From the NCBI RefSeq assembly GCF_900103255.1, contig NZ_FMWS01000042.1, forward strand, positions 1-64,000: a DNA stretch of 64,000 nt, read 5' to 3'. The position numbers and the translations under genes are program-made. The notes below the pieces were generated by a model. It ran no database searches, was not told the DNA's origin, and worked only from the letters and a program-made list of their open reading frames with translations. This DNA comes from Gilliamella bombi (GTDB lineage Bacteria; Pseudomonadota; Gammaproteobacteria; Enterobacterales; Orbaceae). Below, in pieces: positions 8,999 through 17,836 of the stretch (positions within the stretch are counted from its first letter, which is position 1; each line of letters begins with the position of its first letter).

Positions 8999-10843
8999 TT
9001 AATTGTTTTTATTTATTAAGCTATTTTTTCCTGATTGAGAAAAATAACGCATATGATTCATTGCTTCTTGAATATATTGATAATTTGGCACTTCATCAAC
9101 TTCACGATTATGTAAATCCATATAATGACTAATACCTAATCGATTAACAAGATAAATATTATCAGATGTTCTCACCGCATAAGAACTATAATTAGACATC
9201 AAAAGCCAGTTACGGTCAGTTATAGGATTAAATAAATCATAACCTGTCGAATAATCACTTATATCATTTTTCACATATAAATAATGTTTCATTAAGGTAG
9301 GAACGACATCTTCATGGCTTGTTATTTTGGCACTATTATTTTTTAGGCTCTCTAATTCTTTACCACCAATAATAATAAAAGGCACCTTTGTTTGTGCATC
9401 TGTGTAATTACCATTATGCCCCCAAAATCCTAATTTATTATCATTCATCTCTTGAGCATGATCACCTGTAATAATCAATATTGTATTATCTAACGAACCT
9501 GATTCTACAAGCTCATCATAAATATTTTGTAGTAAATAATCATCATAATAAACACTTTGCTTGTAACGATTAAAAATAGGCAAAGGATCGGTGTCATTAC
9601 TCAATGTCATATAATTAAGATCACCAATAGGTTTGAATTTCACCGAAAAATCGTCAGGAAAGTCATAAGCATGAGGAGCATCATAAAATAAAAAAGAAAA
9701 TGTCGGTCTAGATGTATCTCGTAGTTTATACCATGCAAGCCAATCATCAGTAATTTGTTTATCTCGATTAGATGCCGAACCATCTTTACTACTAATTCTT
9801 AAATTTTTAATGGTAACAAAGGCTGTTCGATCAAATTCTGGAGCAGTCACTTTAGCTGACGTAAAAATCCCAATATTATAGTTTTCTTTCTGTAGTGTTG
9901 TGATAAAGAGTGAAGGAACACTATTTCGTAAAAATGAATCCCAATAAGTACCAGGAATACCATAAAACAAACCAAAAATACCTGTACGTGTTGCATTACC
10001 AGTTGAATAATGGTTATCAAAAATGACCCCATTATTCTGCTTAACAAAACGAAATGTATTAGGCGAAATTTCTTCACTAAACGTATCATATCGCCAAGAA
10101 TCCAAAACAATAAACATAATATTTTTAGTTTTTTTATTTTCTGGATTAATCACCAAAGGATTTTTCGGGTAATCAACACTAGCATTACTATTATCTTTGT
10201 TATACACGACTTTTCGTTGCCCTTTTTCGTCAAAAAAATTCATGATTTTTTTCGACGTAAATGGTCGATAAAGTGGAATATATTCTTTCACTACCATAAT
10301 AGGCGAATAAGCATAATAAAATGCAATCATGTGCACAACATGACTAATTAAAAATGAACTAAAAAGAAATATTGTTGATAATAAAACAATTCTTGAATTT
10401 TTATGCAATGAAGTTAATTTGTTATTGAGCAAGTAAAGAATAAAATACTCGGTGCAAAATACAACAACAATAAGCGTAAACATTAAAAAATAGGTAATTA
10501 TCGAAAAATCGACAACCTGTCCAGACAAAACCATGGATAAGACAGATTGATTTACGTGAAATCGATACTGTTGAAATACAATAGTATCGATATATAATCC
10601 AATTTGAATAAAGCTAAATATTGCAGCTAAAATAATATTGCGAATAACTTGTTTAAACCATAAAAGAGGTATACAAACAACCAAAAGTAATAAATAAGCC
10701 GAGAAAAAATGCCCCAATACAGCAAATATTGAAAATGCCACACTCGGCCAATTAAATGATGCCTCAGGGACAAGAAAAAAACGAATTGATAGTATTGATG
10801 AAATAAATAGATTAATTAAGGCAAAATAGTATAATTTTTTCAT
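8999..10843 (-). CDS. yejM: YejM/PbgA-like inner-membrane sulfatase-fold protein
   Basis: 614 aa; five N-terminal transmembrane helices (about residues 1-185), a linker, then a periplasmic alkaline-phosphatase/sulfatase-fold domain from about residue 240. This is the architecture of YejM (PbgA, LapC), which in E. coli senses periplasmic lipid A and restrains LpxC turnover. The stretches GHFFSAYLLLL, TGNATRTGIFGLFYGIPGTYWDS and STGYDLFNP match that family. Unlike E. coli YejM, the metal-ligand positions look intact: VLDSWRYD at the start of the domain, the TRTG nucleophile region, ITGDHAQEM and WGHNGNYT. An enzymatic phosphoethanolamine- or phosphoglycerol-type role is the alternative. It stands alone, divergent from nothing and preceded by a 170-bp gap. 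Confidence 0.8.
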   Translation of the reverse strand: MKKLYYFALINLFISSILSIRFFLVPEASFNWPSVAFSIFAVLGHFFSAYLLLLVVCIPLLWFKQVIRNIILAAIFSFIQIGLYIDTIVFQQYRFHVNQSVLSMVLSGQVVDFSIITYFLMFTLIVVVFCTEYFILYLLNNKLTSLHKNSRIVLLSTIFLFSSFLISHVVHMIAFYYAYSPIMVVKEYIPLYRPFTSKKIMNFFDEKGQRKVVYNKDNSNASVDYPKNPLVINPENKKTKNIMFIVLDSWRYDTFSEEISPNTFRFVKQNNGVIFDNHYSTGNATRTGIFGLFYGIPGTYWDSFLRNSVPSLFITTLQKENYNIGIFTSAKVTAPEFDRTAFVTIKNLRISSKDGSASNRDKQITDDWLAWYKLRDTSRPTFSFLFYDAPHAYDFPDDFSVKFKPIGDLNYMTLSNDTDPLPIFNRYKQSVYYDDYLLQNIYDELVESGSLDNTILIITGDHAQEMNDNKLGFWGHNGNYTDAQTKVPFIIIGGKELESLKNNSAKITSHEDVVPTLMKHYLYVKNDISDYSTGYDLFNPITDRNWLLMSNYSSYAVRTSDNIYLVNRLGISHYMDLHNREVDEVPNYQYIQEAMNHMRYFSQSGKNSLINKNN

Positions 10844-10969
10844 AGTGTTAAGTAAGTTATTAATTCATTATAATAAGAATTTTACTGTATTTTATATTGA
10901 AACATAGTCTTTCCTGAAACTTTTTAACAAACTAGCACTAAAAAAATACGATTCTAATAAAATTTTAAC

Positions 10970-10996
10970 AAAAAAGGCTCAATTTAGAGCCCTTTT
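10970..10996 (-). terminator. terminator of ybhL
   Basis: On the minus strand AAAAGGGCTC, loop TAAATT, GAGCCTTTTTT: a GGCTC/GAGCC stem with A/T extension and a T run, about 20 nt beyond the ybhL stop. Typical intrinsic terminator. Confidence 0.75.
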
Positions 10997-11013
10997 AGTT
11001 GAATGAAATACAA

Positions 11014-11712
11014 TTATCGACGATCTGCAAAAATTCTTAACAACATAATGAATAAGTTAATAAAATCAAGATAAAGGGTTAGTGCACCTAAAATAACAAA
11101 TCGCCTAAACATATTAGGATCATCTTGCGATAATTGATCGCCTAACTCTTTCAGTTTTTGTGTATCATAAGCTGTTAATCCAGCAAAAACAAATACACCA
11201 ATATACGTAATAGCCCACATTAATGGCTGGCTTTGCATGAAGATATTAACGAGCGAAGCAATTACAACACCTACTAATCCCATAAATAAAAAGCGTCCAA
11301 AACCAGACAAATCACGTTTAGTGGTATAACCATAAAGAGCCAAAGCTGCAAACATTCCAGCAGTAATAAAAAATACACTTGCTATTGATGATGAAGTATA
11401 AACAATAAAATAAATCGAAAATGTGCAACCATTTAAAACCGAATAAAGCATGAATAATGTTGTCGCAACAGCTCCAGAAAGGCGATTAATCAATGCAGAA
11501 ATGGCAATAACTAAAGCAAATTCAGCAATAAGCAATACCCACATACCTTGATATAAAACGTTCAAAAGCTCATAGTTATTGGATGCAAACCAAGCAACCA
11601 GAGCTGTTAATAGTAATCCGACGGTCATCCAACCATAAACATGACTCATGTATGTTTGCACGCGATTACTAGATTGTTCAATAATCGAACCATTAGGTGA
11701 ATAATTTCTCAT
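11014..11712 (-). CDS. ybhL: Bax inhibitor-1 family membrane protein
   Basis: 232-aa seven-helix inner-membrane protein of the BI-1/YccA family. The N terminus (RVQTYMSHVYGWMTVGLLLTA) is nearly that of E. coli YbhL. The family-typical AYDTQKLKELG and the final LYLDFINLFIMLLRIF are present. Family members are pH-sensitive calcium-leak channels in structural work; the physiological role in bacteria is unsettled. It sits 60 bp downstream of moaE in the same direction with no clear terminator between them, so read-through is possible. Confidence 0.9.
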   Translation of the reverse strand: MRNYSPNGSIIEQSSNRVQTYMSHVYGWMTVGLLLTALVAWFASNNYELLNVLYQGMWVLLIAEFALVIAISALINRLSGAVATTLFMLYSVLNGCTFSIYFIVYTSSSIASVFFITAGMFAALALYGYTTKRDLSGFGRFLFMGLVGVVIASLVNIFMQSQPLMWAITYIGVFVFAGLTAYDTQKLKELGDQLSQDDPNMFRRFVILGALTLYLDFINLFIMLLRIFADRR

Positions 11713-11772
11713 TAATTACCTCTCGTTAAAAAAGAATGACATAACTTAATATCATTATATACTAAATAAATA

Positions 11773-12228
11773 CTAATACCATTTTCTCAATGCTTCTTTA
11801 TCTGTTTTTTTTGCTTCAACCCAAGTTTCACCTTCGGGCGTTCGTTCTTTTTTCCAAAAAGGTGCTTCGTTCTTTAATACATCCATAATGAACTCTACTG
11901 CTGCAAACGCATCTGAACGATGTGCGCTACTTGCTCCCACAAAAACAATCTTTTCGTTTGCGCTAATTTCACCTACTCGATGAATTACCGCAACTCGACT
12001 TAATTGCCACCGCTCTCTAGCTTGGGCTATGATATTAGCCAAGACTTTCTCTGTCATTCTTGCATAATGTTCTAAAAATAAGCTTATCGTTTGTTTTTCA
12101 TTACTACGAACTTTGCCCATAAAAGAGACAACAGCACCATCTTGTGGTAATTGTGAAAGCCAATCGTTTAACTTATTAATATCAATCGGCTGCTCACTAA
12201 CCTTGATAAGATCCATAATATTATCCAC
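11773..12228 (-). CDS. moaE: molybdopterin synthase catalytic subunit
   Basis: Large subunit of molybdopterin synthase; with MoaD it converts precursor Z (cPMP) to molybdopterin. 151 aa as usual. The conserved core is visible: LFLEHYARMTEKVL, RVGEISANEKIVFVG, AHRSDAFAAVEFIMD and the C-terminal PFWKKERTPEGETWVEAK with the active-site lysines. Its start overlaps the moaD stop by 8 nt, indicating coupling. It is the last gene of a moaC-D-E run. Confidence 0.96.
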   Translation of the reverse strand: MDNIMDLIKVSEQPIDINKLNDWLSQLPQDGAVVSFMGKVRSNEKQTISLFLEHYARMTEKVLANIIAQARERWQLSRVAVIHRVGEISANEKIVFVGASSAHRSDAFAAVEFIMDVLKNEAPFWKKERTPEGETWVEAKKTDKEALRKWY

Positions 12229-12466
12229 CTGTTACAGGAGGAAAGAAAGCGATTTCATCGCCTTCTTTCACAATATAATCAAAATCAACCAACGTTTGAT
12301 TTACAGCGCATAAAACAGAGTTTTCCTTAAATGCCAAAAACCATTGTTCACCACGTTCACTTAACTGATCGATAAGATAGGAAACTGGAAGTTGATTAGC
12401 ATCTAACATAACACTCTCAGTCCCAACTAATTCTCTAATTTGAGCGAAAAAAATAACTTTATTCAT
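12221..12466 (-). CDS. moaD: molybdopterin synthase sulfur carrier
   Basis: Small ubiquitin-like subunit of molybdopterin synthase, 81 aa. It ends in the required Gly-Gly (FFPPVTGG), which is adenylated and thiocarboxylated by MoeB before sulfur transfer. The start follows moaC by 10 nt and the stop overlaps moaE. Confidence 0.95.
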   Translation of the reverse strand: MNKVIFFAQIRELVGTESVMLDANQLPVSYLIDQLSERGEQWFLAFKENSVLCAVNQTLVDFDYIVKEGDEIAFFPPVTGG

Positions 12467-12476
12467 TTTCTATCTA

Positions 12477-12962
12477 TTAAACCTTTTGAGCAATAAACTC
12501 CCCTGACCTACCACCACTTTTCGTCAACAATCTTACTTGAGAAATCACCATATCTTTTTGAACCGCTTTGCACATGTCGTAAATGGTTAATGCTGCAATA
12601 GATGCGGCAACCATTGCTTCCATTTCAACACCTGTTTGCCCATTCAATCGACAAAGCGATTGAACTCGGACACAATTTTTTATTTGATCTACTTCTATGT
12701 TAATTTCAATTTTACTCAAAAAAAGTGGATGACAAAGCGGAATAAGCTCCCAAGTCTTTTTAGCAGCTTGAATCCCTGCAATTCTTGCTGTTGCAAAAAC
12801 ATCGCCTTTATGATGTTTACCCTCAATAATCATCTTCAATGTTTCAGCATTCATTAAGACTAATGACTCAGCTCTTGCTTCGCGTGTTGTTATTAGTTTT
12901 TCTGAGACATCAACCATACAGGCTTCACCTCGCTGATTAATGTGCGAAAATGATTCACTCAT
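12477..12962 (-). CDS. moaC: cyclic pyranopterin monophosphate synthase
   Basis: MoaC acts after the radical-SAM enzyme MoaA to form cPMP, the first molybdenum-cofactor intermediate. 161 aa with the typical [22 protein letters not shown] core (residues about 50-75) and [25 protein letters not shown]. First gene of the moaC-D-E run. moaA and moaB, which precede moaC in E. coli, are absent here: upstream is a 200-bp AT-rich gap divergent to priA. Confidence 0.96.
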   Translation of the reverse strand: MSESFSHINQRGEACMVDVSEKLITTREARAESLVLMNAETLKMIIEGKHHKGDVFATARIAGIQAAKKTWELIPLCHPLFLSKIEINIEVDQIKNCVRVQSLCRLNGQTGVEMEAMVAASIAALTIYDMCKAVQKDMVISQVRLLTKSGGRSGEFIAQKV

Positions 12963-13164
12963 CCTTTAATCCCTACTATTTTATTAATTATCAATTTTTA
13001 CCAAGATAGCAAATTTTATTAATAGTTACTACTAATCCTTTTAAGGTTATTAATGTAATAAATCTAGATGAATAAAAACTAGATTGTTTTTATAACTTTT
13101 GCGGGTTATGTAAAAACTGCGTACAATATAGCTTTATATAAATTATAATATCTGTGATTTTTTA

Positions 13165-15333
13165 ATGCTTATCGCTCATATAGCCTTACCTGTACCACTT
13201 TACCAAATATTTGATTATCAATTAACTAAACCAGCTCAAGTTGGAATGCGGGTTAAAGTTCCTTTTGGTAAACGTGACGCAATAGGAATTATTGTTAGTA
13301 TTGACGAAAAAACCGAATTTGATATTGAAAGCTTAAAAACGATTACAACTGTTATTGATACTGAACCTGTTTTTACACCTTCTATTTGGCGGTTGTTAAA
13401 CTGGGCTGCTAGTTATTACCATTATCCTATTGGCGAAGTTCTTTTTCATTCTATACCTGTTTTATTACGACAAGGGCGAAAAGCAATCAAGGAAGACATA
13501 AAACAATGGCAATTAACTCAATTGGGTAAAAATATTGATTTAGAATCGTTAGCACGGACTCCAAAACAAAAATTATTATTATCATCATTCAGAAATAATA
13601 CTCTTTCTGAAAATGACGTAAGTAACACTATTTATAAAGAATTACAGAAAAAAAATCTTATAGAACAAGTAAACTGCCAATCAGATAGTATTCAATGGCA
13701 AACCAATTTTTCAACAAATACTAGTTCAATTCAGCTAAATAAAGAGCAAACCTATGCTATAGAAACAATCAACAAAAAAAATCATCAATTTGAAGTATTT
13801 TTATTAGAAGGAGTGACTGGTTCGGGTAAAACAGAAGTATATTTAAATATACTATCTAATATATTAGCTACAGGTAAGCAAGCATTAGTACTAGTTCCAG
13901 AAATTGGGTTAACACCACAAACAATTGGACGTTTCAAAAAACGCTTTAATGGGCCAATTGATATTTTGCACTCAGGATTAACGGATAAACAAAGACTCAC
14001 TGTTTGGCTAAGAAGTAAACATGGTGAAAATGCTATTGTTGTTGGTACTCGCTCATCACTTTTTACTCCTTTTAAAGACTTAGGAATGATTATTATTGAT
14101 GAAGAGCATGATAGTTCCTATAAACAACAAGAAGGTTGGCGTTATCATGCCCGAGATCTAGCAATTATCCGAGCAAAATTTAATAATATTCCAATTGTTT
14201 TAGGTTCCGCAACACCGTCACTTGAAACACTCAATAATGCACAAAATCACAAATATCATTTATTACAATTAACCGAAAGAGCCGGTAATGCAATGCTAGC
14301 CAAACAGTCAATTTTGGATCTTCGTGGGTTAGTACTTACTGCAGGTTTATCTCAACCATTAATTGAACAAATAAAAAAACATTTATCAAATAATAATCAG
14401 GTAATACTATTTTTAAATCGCCGAGGTTTTTCACCATTATTAATATGCCATGATTGCGGTTGGATTGCTGAATGTCCTCGCTGTGATAGACCTTATACAC
14501 TACATCAAAAACAACACAAACTTATATGTCATTATTGTGATACACCAAGGATGGTTCCTAAACAATGCCCAAAATGTGGATCAACTCATTTAATGCCAAT
14601 TGGGTTTGGGACAGAACAACTTGAACAACAACTTGAAATCCTTTTTCCTAATATCAAGATTAGTCGCATTGATCGAGACACAGTGAGTAAAAAAGGTGCA
14701 TTAGATAACTATTTACAAAGTATCCAACAAGGAGGTGCACACATTCTAGTTGGTACACAAATTTTAGCTAAAGGACATCATTTTCCAGATGTAACCTTGG
14801 TTGGAATTGTTGATGTAGATGGTGCTTTATTTTCAAATGATTTTCGGGCAACTGAACGATTTGCCCAAATTTATACTCAAGTATCAGGAAGAGCGGGGCG
14901 AGAAGCTAAAGTTGGGCAAGTTATTTTACAAACATATCATCCAGATCACCCTTTACTCAATATTTTACTAACTCAAGGTTATGAAAAATTTGCTAAATTA
15001 ACGTTACAAGAACGGCAACATACACAATTACCTCCGTTTAGTTACCAAACATTAATTCGTGCAGCTGATCGTAACAATCATTACGCTCCAGCATTCTTAC
15101 AACATGTGCATGATTGGCTAAAAGAACATAGTAATAATACTTTATGGCAGTTGGGGCCAATGCCTGCAAGTCAACCGAAAAAAGCAGGATATCATCGTTG
15201 GCAATTACTACTTCAACATACAAGTAGACAACAATTACAGAAAATTTTGGATCAACTATTAATCGTAATAGGAAAATGGAGTGAAACATCAAAAGTAAGA
15301 TGGAGTATTGATGTCGATCCCATTGATAATTAA
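13165..15333 (+). CDS. priA: primosomal protein N' (replication restart helicase)
   Basis: 3'-5' helicase that reloads the replisome at collapsed forks. 722 aa. N-terminal 3'BD (RVKVPFGKRDAIGII), Walker A GVTGSGKTEVY, DEEH box in IIIDEEHDSSYK, and the zinc-binding region with four CxxC pairs (CHDCGW, CPRC, CHYC, CPKCGS) inserted between helicase lobes. The ATG at 13165 starts directly at the family N terminus MLIAHIALPVPLYQ. It is convergent with comEA. Confidence 0.97.
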   Translation: MLIAHIALPVPLYQIFDYQLTKPAQVGMRVKVPFGKRDAIGIIVSIDEKTEFDIESLKTITTVIDTEPVFTPSIWRLLNWAASYYHYPIGEVLFHSIPVLLRQGRKAIKEDIKQWQLTQLGKNIDLESLARTPKQKLLLSSFRNNTLSENDVSNTIYKELQKKNLIEQVNCQSDSIQWQTNFSTNTSSIQLNKEQTYAIETINKKNHQFEVFLLEGVTGSGKTEVYLNILSNILATGKQALVLVPEIGLTPQTIGRFKKRFNGPIDILHSGLTDKQRLTVWLRSKHGENAIVVGTRSSLFTPFKDLGMIIIDEEHDSSYKQQEGWRYHARDLAIIRAKFNNIPIVLGSATPSLETLNNAQNHKYHLLQLTERAGNAMLAKQSILDLRGLVLTAGLSQPLIEQIKKHLSNNNQVILFLNRRGFSPLLICHDCGWIAECPRCDRPYTLHQKQHKLICHYCDTPRMVPKQCPKCGSTHLMPIGFGTEQLEQQLEILFPNIKISRIDRDTVSKKGALDNYLQSIQQGGAHILVGTQILAKGHHFPDVTLVGIVDVDGALFSNDFRATERFAQIYTQVSGRAGREAKVGQVILQTYHPDHPLLNILLTQGYEKFAKLTLQERQHTQLPPFSYQTLIRAADRNNHYAPAFLQHVHDWLKEHSNNTLWQLGPMPASQPKKAGYHRWQLLLQHTSRQQLQKILDQLLIVIGKWSETSKVRWSIDVDPIDN

Positions 15334-15338
15334 AGTGA

Positions 15339-15374
15339 TATTATCTCCACCAATACTAATTAGTGGAGATAATA
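15339..15374. terminator. bidirectional terminator priA/comEA
   Basis: Perfect 12-bp inverted repeat TATTATCTCCAC (15339-15350) with its complement at 15363-15374 and a 12-nt loop, between the convergent stops of priA (15333) and comEA (15377). Confidence 0.82.
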
Positions 15375-15376
15375 AA

Positions 15377-15688
15377 TTATAATATTATTTTACCAGCATT
15401 TTTATCCAATGTTGCCTGTCCAATACCTGAAACTTCCTTTAGCTGCTCAACTGAAACAAAAGGGCCAAACTTTTCTCGGTATTCTATTATCTTCTGAGCT
15501 TTACTTGCCCCAATCCCAGTTAATACTTTTGATAATTCTTCTGCTGTTGCAGTATTGATATTTACTTGAGCAACTTGTTTTTGTTCTTGTTTAACGGAAG
15601 TTGGTGTTTCTGGAACCGAATTAGCAAAGCTTATGTTCGAAAAAATAAAACTTGATAATATAATACATAATAGTGAAAATACTTTCAT
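15377..15688 (-). CDS. comEA: ComEA-family helix-hairpin-helix DNA-binding protein
   Basis: 103 aa exported protein: signal peptide to about residue 22 (ISFA), a short Gln/Lys linker, then a tandem helix-hairpin-helix domain (VNINTATAEELSKVLTGIG and VSVEQLKEVSGIGQATLD). ComEA proteins bind incoming double-stranded DNA in the periplasm during natural transformation. E. coli YbaV has the same place downstream of ppiD. Without other competence genes in view its role in uptake is only inferred. Confidence 0.9.
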   Translation of the reverse strand: MKVFSLLCIILSSFIFSNISFANSVPETPTSVKQEQKQVAQVNINTATAEELSKVLTGIGASKAQKIIEYREKFGPFVSVEQLKEVSGIGQATLDKNAGKIIL

Positions 15689-15774
15689 TTGATTAACCTC
15701 ATAAAATAGTTACGCAATTAAATTTGCTTTATAACTATCTCACTTCATCAAATAAAAAAATTTCATTAATAATA

Positions 15775-15812
15775 AAAATGAGAAAAGCCACCTAAGTGAC
15801 TTTTCATTTTTT
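15775..15812 (-). terminator. terminator of ppiD
   Basis: Imperfect hairpin: on the minus strand AAAATGAAAAGTCAC, loop TTAG, GTGGCTTTTCTCATTTT followed by a T-rich tail. It lies 30 nt after the ppiD stop and before the comEA start. Confidence 0.72.
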
Positions 15813-15841
15813 CAATTATTTCTACTATTTTGGGAGTTAAA

Positions 15842-17701
15842 TCACAAATTGGAATCAGGCATAATTTCTATCTTAGCCTTAGAGCGTATGTCAGCAGCAA
15901 GATAATAATGCATATTATTAATAAATAAAGGTAATAACTCAGAAGAAATATCTTCATATTCTTTTGGGGTATCTACCTTAGTTAGCGCAACAATATAAGC
16001 ATTTTTATCATCTAAAAATTCCACACCATAAACAGTCTTCCCAGATACTGAAGGATTTAAATTAAAGACCATATTAACAACTTTTTGATCAAGTTCTGTT
16101 GAATTTCGATTCAAAACATATTTTTTTGCAAATTGGACATTTTTGGCTTTTCCAGTTTCGTTAAGTTGAGTCAATATATTATCAACACTAGATTTAAACT
16201 GGCTTTGAGCCATCTCTGTAAAAAGTTTATTATGGATATCTTCTTTAACTTCATCAAATGGAGCTATACCTTCAGGACGATAATCAACTGTTTGTACAAC
16301 AAAATCATACTTCCCAAAACTTCTATCTACAGGTATTAAATCAGAAACTTTATCCGTTGCCTTACCATCGACTATCATTTCTTCACTAAAAATCACATCC
16401 CTAACCTCTGGATGAGCAGCAAGTGAAAACTTATCGTTGAAAGATATCCAATTTGAGGTCTTTACTTCAAATCCAAGTTTGTTGGCAAGATCTTCAATAC
16501 TTTTAGGAGAATCATGTAATGCAGTTTTAATTCTATTTTCTTCATTTTCTAATGCTTTTTGTATTTTTTGTTCAGTAAGCTTTAGCCTGATTTGGTATTT
16601 AGCATAATCAAAATCCATAACTTTTTTAGGTTGTATACCATCTAATTTCACTATTGCGTAACCATCATCAACGGCTATTGGAGATGAAATTTTCCCTACT
16701 TTTTTCAATTGAGCATCTTTAAAAACTTGAGGTAATGAATCATCATCAGCAAACCAGCCTAATGAACCATTTTTGCCATAAGGTGAAATATCATGATTCT
16801 GATTAACAGTTTTAGCAATAGTATCAAAATCAGATCCAGACAAAAGATCCTTTGCAATTTCATTAACTTGTTCTTTATTAGTCACAAAAATTACACTATA
16901 AGCTCTCTTAGCAGGATATGAATAAGTTTTAATATTTTTATCATACTCATTTTTAATTTCTTTTTCAGTGACACTAATTGTTTTTCTCACGATATCATCA
17001 GAAGTAACAATATATTTAACTTTTACACGCTCATTTTTAAAAAAATCTTTTAAATGTTCGTTATAATATTTTTGTTCATCATCTAACGTAATATTCAACT
17101 CATCAACATCACTTACAGAAGCATTAACTGAAGTAGCATATACACTTCTAGTTTGATTTTTAAGAGAAGCTATTTCAGAATCAATTGGCAAAATAAAATT
17201 ACTATTTGTCAAAGCATTAATCACCTGTTGTTGCTGCAATACAGTTCTTATAATTTCGGCATAAGTACCTGGAGTGATACTATTTTCAGCTAGAAGTCTT
17301 AAATATTTTTGATTATCAAATTTACCATTTATAAAAAACTCTCTTTGTTCTTTAATAAACTTTTTAATTTGATCATTACTGGCAGTTGCACCAATATTTT
17401 TAGAAAATTTATAAGCTAAATAATTATCAATTTGATCTGATAATACACCTCGACGTACCCGTTTTATGAAAGAACTATCCCCTCCAGCATTCTTTGTTGC
17501 TCGTCTAGTTTGAGCTTCAAATTCGGCCCGACTAATACCTTCACCATCAACTTTTGCGATATATTCCTGTTGATCTTGAACACTTACACTGCCACCAAAA
17601 CCTAAGAATCCGACGCCAGTGAAAATAAAACATAAAATAATTATTGCAAAAATAATCTTAACAACAATATTATTTGCTGCTGTTCGGATTGTCTCCATCA
17701 T
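15842..17701 (-). CDS. ppiD: periplasmic folding chaperone PpiD
   Basis: Membrane-anchored SurA-like chaperone associated with the SecYEG exit. 619 aa: cytoplasmic N terminus, one transmembrane helix at about residues 12-36 (IVVKIIFAIIILCFIF), N-terminal chaperone helices, a parvulin-type domain (about 265-360, with NGSLGWFADDDSLPQVFKDA) and a second degenerate one. The order lon-ppiD-comEA is that of E. coli except that hupB is missing between lon and ppiD. Confidence 0.95.
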   Translation of the reverse strand: MMETIRTAANNIVVKIIFAIIILCFIFTGVGFLGFGGSVSVQDQQEYIAKVDGEGISRAEFEAQTRRATKNAGGDSSFIKRVRRGVLSDQIDNYLAYKFSKNIGATASNDQIKKFIKEQREFFINGKFDNQKYLRLLAENSITPGTYAEIIRTVLQQQQVINALTNSNFILPIDSEIASLKNQTRSVYATSVNASVSDVDELNITLDDEQKYYNEHLKDFFKNERVKVKYIVTSDDIVRKTISVTEKEIKNEYDKNIKTYSYPAKRAYSVIFVTNKEQVNEIAKDLLSGSDFDTIAKTVNQNHDISPYGKNGSLGWFADDDSLPQVFKDAQLKKVGKISSPIAVDDGYAIVKLDGIQPKKVMDFDYAKYQIRLKLTEQKIQKALENEENRIKTALHDSPKSIEDLANKLGFEVKTSNWISFNDKFSLAAHPEVRDVIFSEEMIVDGKATDKVSDLIPVDRSFGKYDFVVQTVDYRPEGIAPFDEVKEDIHNKLFTEMAQSQFKSSVDNILTQLNETGKAKNVQFAKKYVLNRNSTELDQKVVNMVFNLNPSVSGKTVYGVEFLDDKNAYIVALTKVDTPKEYEDISSELLPLFINNMHYYLAADIRSKAKIEIMPDSNL

Positions 17702-17792
17702 TTATTGCGATTCTCCATACCAAATGTTGAATTATAAAAGTATAGCATATTTAACTAATATGGCTATTGTCCGAATGTTATGTAGCATAAAA

Positions 17793-17819
17793 AAAAGATC
17801 AACATAGAGTTGATCTTTT
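17793..17819 (-). terminator. terminator of lon
   Basis: Perfect 11-bp stem AAAAGATCAAC (17793-17803) / complement 17809-17819, 5-nt loop, 17 nt after the lon stop. On the minus strand the stem ends in a T run (CTTTTTTTTATGC). Confidence 0.85.
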
Positions 17820-17836
17820 ATTAAATTAATAAATAA

